A DNA stretch of 64,000 nt from UBA8941 sp963780545 (GTDB taxonomy: Archaea; Thermoproteota; Bathyarchaeia; TCS64): positions 1 through 64,000 of the forward strand of contig CAWACK010000019.1 in NCBI GenBank assembly GCA_963780545.1, read 5' to 3'. Of the stretch, positions 25,450-35,735 are shown in pieces. The position numbers were made by a program, and so were the translations under genes. A model generated the notes under the pieces. That model saw only the letters and a program-made list of their open reading frames with translations, did not search any database and had not been told where the DNA came from. Every line of letters begins with the position of its first letter. Position 1 is the first letter of the stretch.

Positions 25450-25660
25450 CCAACTCACCTCCAAAAACTCGTCAATTCCTCATTAATCTGCGATGATAAA
25501 GAGTTTGTGCTTTCTTTATGTAACCATTGAAGACAAGGGTTCCTTTTGGGAAATTAAGGTCTTACGGGCCACATGCAATTAATTTCTGACAAGGCAGTGC
25601 GCGGGCGTTTTACATATGGATGCTTCAAGGTTTTTCTTTACTAAATATCGAGCGTACTCG

Positions 25661-25790
25661 TTATCCGAGTATCTTCTTCTGCGTCTCCACCAGGTAGTCA
25701 TCGTCGGACTTTGAGTTGAACATGTGGCAGCACACGCGCAGCCCAATCACCCCACCGATGCCGCAGTGGCAAAGCTTAATGGGTTTCCTG
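25661..25790 (-). pseudogene. C-terminal gene fragment behind a CG tract
   Basis: From the tract 25790-25798 the frame reads RKPIKLCHCGIGGVIGLRVC then CHMFNSKSDDDYLVETQKKI and LG-stop. Two Cys pairs are visible. No start codon belongs to this piece. The upstream side of the tract is unrelated AT-rich DNA. Source gene unknown. Confidence 0.4.
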
Positions 25791-25880
25791 CGCGCGCGAC
25801 TACAAATACTCAACCATGCGAAGTAGGCGATTAGAATTACTCTCAAGTATTTTCGGTAATTTGTAGATGTTTCATTGGAT

Positions 25881-25927
25881 TGTATACATTATATTCGTTC
25901 TGTATACGATAGATACAAACTGTATAC
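25881..25927 (+). promoter_or_regulatory. Three TGTATAC sites at exact 20-base spacing
   Basis: TGTATAC occurs at 25881, 25901 and 25921, each copy 20 bases from the next, in AT-rich DNA 93-139 bases before the ATG at 26020. The core GTATAC is a palindrome. Two-helical-turn spacing puts all sites on one face of DNA, as in a regulator-binding array. Confidence 0.45.
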
Positions 25928-26019
25928 ATAAAGTTAAATGAAAACAAAGTGAAGTTTCATCCAACGTAAACAAATGCATATCCAGTAACAAAATAACGAC
26001 AAGAACGGTGGGAAAGAAC

Positions 26020-27307
26020 ATGAAACTTGGACACATCCTAATCCTCATAGTATTATTTCTATCAGCGACAATCGCAGTAAGTATACCCTCATACCGCCCC
26101 AAACCAGTGCCCGTACCAGAAGGAAGAGCCATCGGTACCCGCCACCCTATCAGGATGGCAAGACCTCACAAATAGAACAACCGCACTCAGCTACGGATTC
26201 AAAGGCTACATACTAGCCCGACTCATAAAGCCCAGACCCACCAACCTGATACTAGCGATCCCCGTCAACGGCACCCTCAAGGTGCAGGTGGAGCTCTGGT
26301 TCGTCAGCTACGACTGGATGAACGCGACGGAGACCAAAGTCACAGTAAACCCGTATTTGAATTATACTGGCGGGGAGTTCTTCAGCTTCAACGAATTCAC
26401 TGAGCCAAATGGCAACTTGACGCTACGTGTCAACGAGCCGACGGTGCTTAATGTGACACTCAGCGTGCCGAAGGGTCAGAAATACGGCGTAGGGCTTGGA
26501 TATAATTTTAGGGCACCACTCATTGACATCAAATCTGATTACAGCTTCCTTGACTCGACAAACAACCTGTACGAGCCTAAGCCAACACTCAGGGTTCAGC
26601 CATCTAACGTGACGGATGAAGGCTCAGTGACGCTCAAGGTATTCAACCCGGGTCCATGGAACATCGAGTACGGTCTCGTGTACAATATCGAGAAGATGGT
26701 TAATGGCACTTGGACTCCTGTCGAGGACCACACAGTATGGGCGATGGTTGCGATAAGTATGGGTGCGGGTTCTGAGTGGAGCCAGAGCGTGAACACTACG
26801 GGTCTAGACTCGGGGCTCTACAGGGTCTCGAAGGAGATCGACTATTATGGTCAGAAGCAAACATTCTACGCCGACTTCACCGTAAAGAGACCTTTGGAGT
26901 TATCGGATCGGCAGGCGTTGGTTGAGTTAGCCCTCAACGAAAACATAGATGAGCTGCTTCTAGGCGTAAGCAAAGGCGTCAGCCTACCGGAGGGTGGACT
27001 CATCCTGCTTTCAACACCGAACCTCAGCAGGGTGGAGGTTCCGAGTAGCATCAAAGGTGTGGCAATACGGGTGTTGACTCAAGATGAAATCGATGTCCTG
27101 AGTAGGGTTAAGCACGTGAATTACATGTTCTTCGATAAGATTGTTGAGACCGACTCAGATAGGGCTGAGGTGACGTTGACCTTCATCGGGAATTACAGAG
27201 TCGGTACATATGACGCTAATGTCATCGGCGACAGTGTGATGACTTACAGTTGTGTAAAACAGTCAGGTGGATGGGTAATCACATCCGGTTTCGGCGGGGT
27301 GCCCTGA
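26020..27307 (+). pseudogene. Exported Ig-like-fold protein, frameshifted near its start
   Basis: The ATG at 26020 opens a signal peptide (MKLGHILILIVLFLSATIAV) and reads to VPVPEGR. From about 26125 the coding sense moves to another frame (EEPSVPATLSGWQDLTNRTT, then GFKGYILARL) that stays open to the TGA at 27307; one extra G explains it. The mature part has a beta-sandwich stretch, VRVQP-like SNVTDEGSVTLKVFNPG with TTGLDSGLYRVSK, as in bacterial Ig-like domains, and a C-terminal alpha/beta portion. It would face the cell exterior. Confidence 0.6.
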
Positions 27308-27373
27308 GTCGTCGGCATTGTCTTAAAATAAACGTGTACCAACCCAAAGCTTCATGATTCTAGCTTCTGTTTA

Positions 27374-27700
27374 TCAATTAGATGATGTTTCATCCTGCGA
27401 TTGCTGGCGTTGTTTATTCCGCTCCTCATACTGCTCCAGCTGATCCTGATAAAAATCCTCCTTAACCTGCAGCTTAGAAGCCGGAATATCAACAGGGACA
27501 CTAGAACCAAACGAGACTCTGCCGAAAAGTGCTCCCCCACCGCTCCGAGCCGGCTCACCCGGCTTATACATATTCGGCTTAACAGTAATGTTCGCCTCCC
27601 TCCCCTTGTTGAGGTAACTCCAGACGAGTGGGATGACCACAAGCCCCACAAGTATGAATGCGATAACTTCTATGCTGGCGACTATCTCATCTGGCGTCAT
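27374..27700 (-). CDS. Small membrane protein with acidic/Gln-rich tail
   Basis: 108 residues: MTPDEIVASIEVIAFILVGL plus VVIPLVW is one membrane helix near the N-terminus, then a cytosolic part with VKPNMYKPGEP and a C-terminal helix rich in Gln and Glu. It is convergent with the exported-protein gene. Family unknown. Confidence 0.5.
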   Translation of the reverse strand: MTPDEIVASIEVIAFILVGLVVIPLVWSYLNKGREANITVKPNMYKPGEPARSGGGALFGRVSFGSSVPVDIPASKLQVKEDFYQDQLEQYEERNKQRQQSQDETSSN

Positions 27701-27845
27701 GCTACTCTCTACATTCAGGTATAACTTACCAATCCTATAAAGTAATTAACCAAAGTAATTTTACGCCTCATTGGTTTTTCCCATGCAGGACCAAGATAAT
27801 CTTCACTCAGCACTGTTAAATAGCATTCAACCAAAATAGAAGTGA

Positions 27846-28304
27846 TTGTGGACTGGAACAAAGATTCTAGCGAAATCTGTACAATATTCGATAATTCTAA
27901 CGATAATAAATGTAATCTTCAGCCTAGTAGTATCCCTAATATTCACCGGAGGCATCGAAACAAATCAGATCACCGGGAACCTAGGCAACATTACCCTTCT
28001 AGAGTCCGTATGTTTGTTCCTCGCTGCCCCGGTTACATTGTATAATACTTCAACTAGGAAAGATAGTTACAGAAGTGATGGAAGCGACGAGGGCGACGAG
28101 AACAAGGAAGATGATGATTACACGATCGCTCGTGTCCCTAATGGGCATGGTGGGTGGTTTGTGGGTCTGATTGGTAGACGAAGGGCGGTACCTAATGAAG
28201 GTGACAGAGGTAACGTGGGTAGGGCTTTAACATTCGTCTTATGTGGAGCGATGCTTTTCATTGAAACCGTAGCGTTAGCATTCATGTCGTCGTTTAACAA
28301 ATAG
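27846..28304 (+). CDS. Three-helix membrane protein
   Basis: 152 residues starting at TTG 27846, preceded by GAAGTGA. Helices at about residues 15-36 (SIILTIINVIFSLVVSLIFT), 45-64 and 126-148 flank a very acidic loop (SDGSDEGDENKEDDD). Function unknown. The stop is followed by a 9-base CG tract at 28316-28324. Confidence 0.5.
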   Translation: MWTGTKILAKSVQYSIILTIINVIFSLVVSLIFTGGIETNQITGNLGNITLLESVCLFLAAPVTLYNTSTRKDSYRSDGSDEGDENKEDDDYTIARVPNGHGGWFVGLIGRRRAVPNEGDRGNVGRALTFVLCGAMLFIETVALAFMSSFNK

Positions 28305-28350
28305 TTTGATCACTTGCGCGCGCGTTGTAAATCTTATCTTACAACTTCGA

Positions 28351-28566
28351 CTAGTCGTCTTCAAGCGTTGCCTTGAATTTCTCTGGCTTCAGTGCTTTCC
28401 CAGAATCGGTCAATTCGTATACCGTCGAGCCTCTGTCCGCTCTATAGCTACGCTGTATGAGGTGAAGGGACTCGGCTTCCCTCACAGCCTTCGTTACTGT
28501 AGCCGTTGACATGCCGGTGTTCCTCTGTAGCTCATTGAATGACTGTGGGCCCTCCTTCAGGGCCAT
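28351..28566 (-). CDS. Winged-helix transcription regulator
   Basis: 71 residues from the ATG at 28566: GPQSFNELQRNTGMSTATVT then KAVREAESLHLIQRSYRADR and GSTVYELTDSGKAL, an HxlR/ArsR-like winged helix. In-frame coding sense (QANPAATVEYLTKKRGYETI) extends upstream to about 28650 without ATG, GTG or TTG. So the native start is either unusual or lost, or the protein is a frameshifted extension of the preceding ARPP-like gene. Confidence 0.55.
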   Translation of the reverse strand: MALKEGPQSFNELQRNTGMSTATVTKAVREAESLHLIQRSYRADRGSTVYELTDSGKALKPEKFKATLEDD

Positions 28567-28646
28567 TATGGTCTCATATCCCCTCTTCTTTGTGAGGTAC
28601 TCAACGGTTGCAGCAGGATTTGCTTGGCTGGGTGCCTGAGGATTAT

Positions 28647-29724
28647 TCAGGTTGACTTCACTAATGTTGAAGGCTCCTCTAGGGGAGGTTTTTCATCGTT
28701 AAGTCTCGGGTCGTAGGTTCTGCTCAGGATCCTCTGGATCACATTAAACTGAAGGTGTGATTCAAGTTGTTGTGGGTTCTTTTTCTCCCTCCTGGTGGCG
28801 AGGATATGTATCAGGGCGCCATCTGAGGTTGTGAACTCCCCAGCGATATTCTCGTCGCTGAACTCGTATGTAGTGTATATTCCCTCGGAGTATGCTTTGG
28901 TACCCTCGAATCTTTGTAGCGACTTGAGGTACTCCTCGACGCGGAGCTTCGCCTTCTCCACGTTGATGTCGAAGATGTCTGAAGCCATCTGGGCGAGGAT
29001 CTCCGCGTAGTTCCTCGTGGCGGATTTGCTCAGGGCCCTCCAGGAGTCTGGGTGGTCGAATAGCTCCAGCCCGGCTATGCAGTTGATGTCGACAACCACG
29101 AGTCCCACCTGCCTCAGATGGTCGGCTGGTATGTTCTTCATGGCCTCGTCTATGATAGTCTCCTGCGCACCCAGGTAGCCCTCAAGGTCGTCAGTTCCAA
29201 CTAAGCTGTGGATACCCGAGAAGTTCACTGCGCTTTGGGCTAAATTGAACTCTACAAGCCTATTCAGGGTGCTTGATGTGTATTCATGTACCTTGTTCCA
29301 AGTCTCCCCCTGTGAAGCGCGGAGGCTCTCTTCGACCTCTCTCGGTGCCAGCTTATCGCTGAAATGGAAGTTTGTTCCTCCCCTGATTCCCTTGGAGGCG
29401 TACACGCACTTGATCTCCGCCGTGGTCTTCGACTTGGGGGCGACTGCGACGCTTATGGTAACGGCACGTGTCTGTGTGTCTCCCTTTACGATGGAGCCCT
29501 TACGGATGAATACGGCCTCGTCTGAACCGTTGAGTATTTGCAGACGATTCTATTCTGCCTGTGTCGATTAGCCTTACTTGGTCTTCAACCTCGGAGATTA
29601 GCCTGTAGCTTCGTTCCCTCTGCAAACCTTTTCTCAGAAGGAGGGGGATGGCGACTGCTGCGCCATTCTCTCGCAGCTTCCAAGGTTCACCTAGCTCTAT
29701 CTCTACTATCTCAGGGACCTTCAT
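28647..29724 (-). pseudogene. ARPP-1-like protein, frameshifted
   Basis: The N-terminal frame (29724 to about 29500) reads IVEIELGEPWKLRENGAAVA and LLRKGLQRERSYRLI. The coding sense then shifts by one base near 29552 to LQILNGSDEAVFIRKGSIVK, GDTQTRAVTISVAVAPKSKT and CVYASKGIRGGTNFHFSDKL, and continues to 28647. The order of motifs fits the ARPP-1 domain (a ligand- or protein-binding beta fold). The last 170 residues are helical. If the shift is real the protein is lost; an error in the sequence is equally possible. Confidence 0.55.
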
Positions 29725-29885
29725 ATGCTTTATAACACTTTACGATACTTTATGATAGTGTACGCTTCCTATAAGGTTTTTGTTTATGTAGAGTGTCCGC
29801 GCTACTTTTTAATTATGTCTGTATATTTCGTGTATATTCAATTTAATAAATAGCTATCAAAGCACCTAAGGATTCGAATTTCGAT

Positions 29886-32815
29886 TTGGCGACGTCGCAA
29901 GTCCCCATATATGTATTACATGTCGACGATGACCCAGTAGTTCTAGAATTCGTTGAAACATTCATCAAGCCTCTATACCCTATGATGGATTTCACGGCCG
30001 CGGAAAACCCTTTAAAAGCCCTACAGCTGCTGGAGAGCAGAAGCTTCGACTGCGTCATCTCGGATTATAAAATGCCGGAGATGAATGGATTAGAGCTCGC
30101 CAAAAAAATAAGGGAATTAAGTGATGTTCCAATTATTCTTTACACTGGGCAGGGAAGCGAAGAGGTTGCCGAAAGCGCTTTTGAGGTGGGAGTCGACGAC
30201 TACATAAAAAAGGAGATTCATCCCGCTCACTACCAAATATTGGCTAAGAGTATAGCTTCTATAGTGAATAAGAGAAGAGTCGAATCGAGAAATCGCGCCC
30301 TTGAGAAGAGCGAAAGAGAGAAACTTGAGGCACTGTACAGACACGCGACGGGCCTTGTAAATTTAGTCACTGTCGATAAGGTGGCTGAATGTTCCCTCGA
30401 TATAATTGAAAAGGTAATGGGCTTCACAGTTGGAGTGTTCTTCTTGGTCAGTGAGGGTAATCTCGTGCCAATTAGTCATCGGGGAGGCCCCGCTTTAGGG
30501 GGAGTGATTCCGCTAAATGGAAGGGGTATAACTGTGAAGGCATCTAAGGAGAAGAAGTCTATCTTAGTGAGAGACGTGCGAGACGACCCTAATTATTTAA
30601 GAGGAAAAATAGAATCGATGTCCGAGCTTGCGGTTCCTATCATTCTCGGTGGTGAAACGATAGCGGTAATAAACTTCGAGAGTCTTGAGCTTGGCGCCTT
30701 CGACGAGACAGACCAGAAGTTGTTAGAGATCCTTTCAGAGCACGTGGCTTCGACTATACAGAGGATACGACTCAACGAATCCGTTGAACGTTATGCGACA
30801 AATCTCGAAACACTCCAGAGACACGCTGCAGATCTAGCTAAAATCGACACCTTGGAAGGTGTAGCGAGTTACAGTTTCAAAATCATCGAGAAGCTGCTCG
30901 GCTTCAAGGAGGGGGCCTTTGGCATAGTGAAGGATGGTCACATCAGTTTCATCTGCTCGAGAGATGACGGGAAGAGGCGCGTTCCAGACTTGCCTCTAGA
31001 TGGTAGAGGAATCACTGTTAGAGCAGTTAAAACAGGGGAGTCGCAGCTTGTTCAGGATGTTCGACTTGATGATGATTATTTTATGGACAATACTGATGTA
31101 CCTCTCTTCTCTGAGATGGATATACCGGTGAAAGTTGGCGGAGTAGTTGTCGCTGTCATAAATCTGGAGAAAGAAGGCATAAACGCTTTCACAAATGAGG
31201 ATCGGCGCATCTGTGAAGTGCTATCCGAACACCTCGCGTCAGCAATCATAAGGATCAATCAGCTTAAAACAATCAAAGAATCCGTGGAGACCTATCAGAA
31301 GCTGCTTGACTCATCGCTCGAATCCGTGTTATTATTATCGGGTACGGTTATCATCTATGCAAACCCTATAATTGCTAAACTTCTATGTTACGACAATGTA
31401 GCTGAACTAATCGGGAAAGACATATCGCATTTCTTAACAGATGACGAGAATGAGTTGCTGAAGCAGAGAACACTCGCAAGGCAGAGGGGAGAACCTCAGC
31501 CGGATAGGTATGAGCTGAATGTGGTTAGAAAAGATGGGCAGACGATAGACGCTGAGTTGGTCGTTAACCTAACGGAGTATAGGGGAAAACCAGCCGTTTT
31601 GGTGATTGCTAGAGATATCTCCGATAGGAAACGCCACCAGACCAAGCTCGTTCAACTCCATGAAAGCGCTGAGAGGCTCGCCGGTGCTTCGACGAGGGAA
31701 GAGATCTGGGATACTTCGATAGAGACACTGAGTATGATTCTTGGCTTTGACTTCGCGGGCATAGGCTTGATAGAGGGAAACAATGTAAAGTACATTAGAT
31801 GTAGAGGGTCCGAGATCTCACCGAGTTGGTGTCTAACCTCTCTAAGCCGAGTATCACATCAAGGGCAATAGAAATAGGTATGCCACAGTTGGTTCGGGAC
31901 ACGAACCTCGACCCCGATTATTTAACAGCGCCAGGAATGGCGGTACGATTTTCCGCTCTTGCTATACCCATAATCGTCGCCGGCCACCCATTCGCCATTC
32001 TAAACGTTGAGGATGACAGACCATCCGCCTTCACCGAGGCAGACCTAAGCTTAATACAGATACTAGTGGGGCAGATCTCATCTGCCTTAGAAAGGATTAT
32101 TCAATCTGAAGAGGATAGAAGACGAAGAGAGACCCATCTGAAGGAGCTGCTCGAAGAGATGGAAAGGATAAGCAGCATGGTTCGCCACGACCTCAGAGGG
32201 CCGCTCCAGGTAATCCAGTCAGCCTCCTATATGATACGCAGTAAACCCGATCGGCTGGATGAACTCACACAAAAGATCGACGATAGCGTGGCTTATGCTG
32301 TGAAGATATTAGATGACCTCAAAGCGATGGCCAGGCCTGAGTCCATAAACAGAAGCCCCATCGAATTAGACGAACTCGTCGAGAAATCGATTACAGATGC
32401 AAACATACCAGCAAATCTCAGAATAGTGAAAAGGCTGACTCCCCTAAAAGTGGAAGTTGACCAAATACGTATGCGACGAATCGTTGACAACCTCATCAAA
32501 AACGCAGTCGAGGCAATGCCGGACAGCGGTACCCTAACAGTCGAGATCAAGAATGTAGACCAGACTGCACATATAATTGTGAAAGACACCGGTCGAGGTT
32601 TAGACGATGAAGCATGTAGAAACTTATTCACCCCATTCTACACGACAAAGCCCAATGGAACAGGTCTCGGATTGGCAATATGCAAGAAGTTGATTGAGGC
32701 ACATGGCGGGAAAATAACATACGAATCGAAGTTAGGTGAGGGTACAATGTTTACTGTTTTAATTCCGCTGACGTCGAATGCGTGGGACTTGAGAGTTTCT
32801 AGACTCATAACTTGA
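29886..32815 (+). pseudogene. Hybrid sensor histidine kinase (REC-GAF-GAF-PAS-GAF-HK), frameshifted
   Basis: The first frame (29886-31871, TTG start) has an N-terminal receiver (HVDDDP, CVISDYKMPEMNG, DDYIKKEIHP), two GAF domains (about residues 150-290 and 310-450) and a PAS domain (about 465-590). Another GAF begins near 600. At about 31825 one base is lost or gained, and the second frame finishes that GAF and gives HisKA with MVRHDLRGPLQVIQSA (phospho-His) and a HATPase with DNLIKNAVEAMP, VKDTGRGLDDE and TTKPNGTGLGLAIC. Joined, it is about 975 residues and cytosolic. The paralogous receiver at 4.2 kb seems to be the stub of a similar gene. Confidence 0.8.
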
Positions 32816-32969
32816 ACTACCTGTGCTACTATGCATAAAATAGTTGAGGTAACGCATAGCTACTCATCTTTTAATCGAGTCTAAACTATTTCTAATTCCA
32901 TTGGCAGCTCATCTATCCCATGGCAGGGTAAATAGCTTAAAGCCATTTTCAATAAACTTGTTCGGTTCC

Positions 32970-33353
32970 ATGCATCCTAGAATACGCACGTGCAAGCTAT
33001 TTTTTAAAGACGATAGCGAGATCGAGGCTATTCAAACATCTAGCCCAAGTGGACAGAACAAAGTTGATGTCTTTTAAGCTTCAAACCCAGTTCGCCTTCT
33101 ATTTGATCACCAAATTTGTGAACAATTAAAAATACTCAGAGAATTGAGTAATCAAGAACAGCTTGAAACAGGAGCATACATTGTGAAGGATAAAAAGGTG
33201 GATTTTCAATTGGTGAATCCAAAGGTCGGTGATAAAAGCATGATTGAATTTGATGATCCACCCCCAGATAAAATAGGTTGTGTGCATACGCATTTAAGAA
33301 CTTCCTCACCGAGTGATGCCGATTTGAGTGGTTTTATAGATATTCCAGTATAG
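32970..33353 (+). pseudogene. JAB/MPN-like metalloprotease-fold protein with in-frame stop
   Basis: ATG 32970 opens MHPRIRTCKLFFKDDSEIEA and meets a TAA at 33075-33077. The same frame continues with NPVRLLFDHQICEQLKILRE, then YIVKDKKVDFQLV and IGCVHTHLRTSSPSDADLSG. The last stretch resembles the JAMM zinc motif (HxHP...SxxD), with Leu in place of Pro. The end near 33350 also looks shifted by one base (SIEGDDHY in the next frame). Degenerate by at least one stop. Confidence 0.45.
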
Positions 33354-33381
33354 AAGGTGATGATCATTATTAACCCATTAG

Positions 33382-33531
33382 ATGCAATTGGACTTTAGAA
33401 GAAAAGTGGCGATGACATTATGCAGTATTTTTGGGTTAATAGGTGGAACGCTAAAAAGGGTCTCAGTTCACGTTGATGCCTCTCAGGGGTCTCTTAGCGA
33501 ATTAATTTCAAACGTTACACCTATAAAGTGC
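33382..33531 (+). pseudogene. 5' gene fragment ending at a CG tract
   Basis: ATG 33382 reads MQLDFRRKVAMTLCSIFGLI then GGTLKRVSVHVDASQGSLSE and LISNVTPIKC, then enters the alternating tract GTGCGCGCGTGTGTGC (about 33529-33543). The start has an N-terminal hydrophobic segment like a signal anchor. Beyond the tract the frame runs antisense through the ABC permease and is meaningless. Confidence 0.35.
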
Positions 33532-33572
33532 GCGCGTGTGTGCAGCAAGAAGTCGGAGAAGAATTGCGCGCT

Positions 33573-34286
33573 TCATGGGAGTAGCTTCTCTCTGCTGATC
33601 AGCCTGCCTGAGGAGAGGTACATCAACAAGCCTAGGGCGGCGATGACCCCCGCTAGAACTAGATCGACGGTGAGTGCAAGCGTGGGGAAGGCGAGTGGAG
33701 CTATGTAGGCTGGCATGACCATGAGGACCCCGATCACTACTCCTAGGGGCTGGTTTGAGCCGATTCTCTGCTTCTGCAGCGAGCTGAACGCCATCATGAG
33801 GAGAGTCTGGAAGGAGACGATCGGGAGGGCGATCACGACAACGAGCCCAGAGACCTCGAGAAGGGTCAACTTATTTAGCCCCACTAGTAGCCCCACGACC
33901 GCGTTTATGATGACCTCGAAACTCACTATTCCCGACGCGAGGATCAGAACCGCCTTGAGGTATTGCCGGTATACGTCTCGCTGGTCCATGCCGAGCGACA
34001 GGAAGTACTCGAGAACTCCGTTGTTCCTGTCGTAGACATATAGTAGAGTGATGGAGGTTGAAAAGAGGATGGCTGCGAAGACCTGCAGCGGGATCGAGAC
34101 GAGTGGGAGTGCCTGCTTGACGTCTATGCGGCTCGTCCCCGTTGAGTTCGCTGGCAGATTTCCGATCGCGCTGGGTAGGTTTGAGATGAGGATGGCGAGT
34201 ATGGCCATGAATACTCCTATTGCGAAGTAGCTCTTGCTGAGGGAGATGCTTCTCCTCGCTATGGTTACACCCAGGCCGCTGCTCAA
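33573..34286 (-). CDS. ABC-2-type transporter permease
   Basis: 237 residues with six predicted membrane helices (YFAIGVFMAILAILISNL at 20-37; four more; LVLAGVIAALGLLMYLSSGR at the C-terminus) and a central LYVYDRNNGVLEYFLSLGMD, typical of ABC-2 permeases. Its start overlaps the end of the ATPase gene by four bases, so the two form one exporter of unknown substrate. Confidence 0.7.
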   Translation of the reverse strand: MSSGLGVTIARRSISLSKSYFAIGVFMAILAILISNLPSAIGNLPANSTGTSRIDVKQALPLVSIPLQVFAAILFSTSITLLYVYDRNNGVLEYFLSLGMDQRDVYRQYLKAVLILASGIVSFEVIINAVVGLLVGLNKLTLLEVSGLVVVIALPIVSFQTLLMMAFSSLQKQRIGSNQPLGVVIGVLMVMPAYIAPLAFPTLALTVDLVLAGVIAALGLLMYLSSGRLISREKLLP

Positions 34287-35165
34287 CTCGATCCCTCCCT
34301 CCTGGTTCGGTGGTCACTGCCGTCCTCGAATAGATCTTGGAGCGGGTTGTCGAGTCGACGCATCTCGGTCACGAGCACGCCTTTTTCCACCAATTTCCTT
34401 AGTGCGAGTCCGGCCTCCTCTGGGGTGGGGACGCTGAGGACGTAGTAGCCGCCTTCCCCGAGTTTCGCGTCTATTATATTCGATATGTCCGTAGTGGCCT
34501 TGATTCCGACCCTGTATTCCTTCGACTTCAGGTTGCTTATCTTATCGAAGATGCCTATTGAGCCGTCGCGAACCAGTATAAGGTTCGTTCCAACGTCCAA
34601 TGCCTCATAGAGGTTGTGCGACGAATAGAGCACTATCCTGTCCTTCGAGAGCTTCAGAAGGATGTCTCTTATCTCCCGGGAGACCGCCGGGTCGAGGTTC
34701 GACGTTGGTTCGTCGAGAAGGTAGAGATCCCTCTCCCTGAGGAAGACCTTCGCGATTGAGACTCTCTTCTTCAGCCCCTGAGATAGAATCTGAGGCCTTC
34801 TTGTCCACGAGCTCCTCGAGGTTCAGTAGGGTGATGACTTCGTCGGCGTCGCCGCCCTCTATCTTGGCGTAGAAGTCGAGGGCTCGGTGGACCGTCATCT
34901 CCTCGGGTATAGCGTTGTAGTGGGATAGGTAGTTGATTTTTCTCCGGGCCTCCTTAGACTGTGCCAGGTCTTCGCCGTCGAATAGTACGTGTCCGGAGTA
35001 GGGCTCCAGTATCCCTGCGATGGTTCTGAATAGGGTGGTCTTCCCCGCTCCGTTGGGTCCTAAGACGACGTAGATCGCGGACTCCTGTGCCTTGAATGTG
35101 ATGTTGTGGAGTATCTGCTTTCCAGCGTATCCCGAGGTTACGCCGGCGAGCTCCAGTGTGTGCAA
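34283..35165 (-). pseudogene. ABC transporter ATPase, frameshifted
   Basis: Walker A is GPNGAGKTTLF (residue about 36) and the Q-loop side reads RRKINYLSHYNAIPEEMTVH. Near 34780 an extra base moves the frame. The next frame gives LSQGLKKRVSIAKVFLRERD (signature), LYLLDEPTSNLDP (Walker B) and LYSSHNLYEALDVG (H-loop), then a C-terminal accessory domain to 34283. The downstream permease is intact, which makes a sequence error or a very recent mutation plausible. Confidence 0.75.
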
Positions 35166-35209
35166 TTCTCCGTAGTCACCTTCAATGATCCATGGGTTGA
35201 AGCGCGTCG

Positions 35210-35605
35210 CTACATGGGATTAGGCTGTAGTAGGCTGACCCTGTTACCCTCCGAGTCGAGGAACGAGACATACATCCCGACTGTGGGGATCTCCACCGGC
35301 TCCCCCAGGATCTTCCCGCCTGCACCGGTGACTCTCTGCATCGCCTTCTTGATGTCGTTCACCGCAACCACCACCGCGGGGATCTGGCTTGGCCAGTCCG
35401 GTTTCTTCGGAAAAAAGCCACCGTTTATGGCGCCGGGTCTCTTCGGTCTCCCCTTCTCGTCGGTCTCGGTTGTGGAGGCTGTTACATAGTTGCCCATCTC
35501 CTCCCCCTCCTTCTCCATTACCCAACCGAAGGCCGTCTTGTAGAACTTGATGAGGCGCTCCCTCTCCTCATACGGCATCTCGAAGTGCACTACGGGATCC
35601 ATCAT
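35210..35605 (-). CDS. VOC-superfamily (glyoxalase-like) protein
   Basis: 131 residues: VVHFEMPYEERERLIKFYKT then AFGWVMEKEGEEMGNYVTAS form the first beta-alpha-beta-beta-beta module, and PAVVVAVNDIKKAMQRVTGA with VGMYVSFLDSEGNRVSLLQP the second. Such proteins are often annotated as glyoxalase or bleomycin-resistance relatives; the ligand is unknown. Confidence 0.7.
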   Translation of the reverse strand: MMDPVVHFEMPYEERERLIKFYKTAFGWVMEKEGEEMGNYVTASTTETDEKGRPKRPGAINGGFFPKKPDWPSQIPAVVVAVNDIKKAMQRVTGAGGKILGEPVEIPTVGMYVSFLDSEGNRVSLLQPNPM

Positions 35606-35735
35606 ACCACGATATCATCTTACGACAGATGTTTATTTACTCACTGCACGCGTAGTAGCGATCTACACACGCGAAAATATACTAGGAAGACGCTCTTTAC
35701 TTGACAAGACTGATTTGTTGATCGTGCAGTAGACG

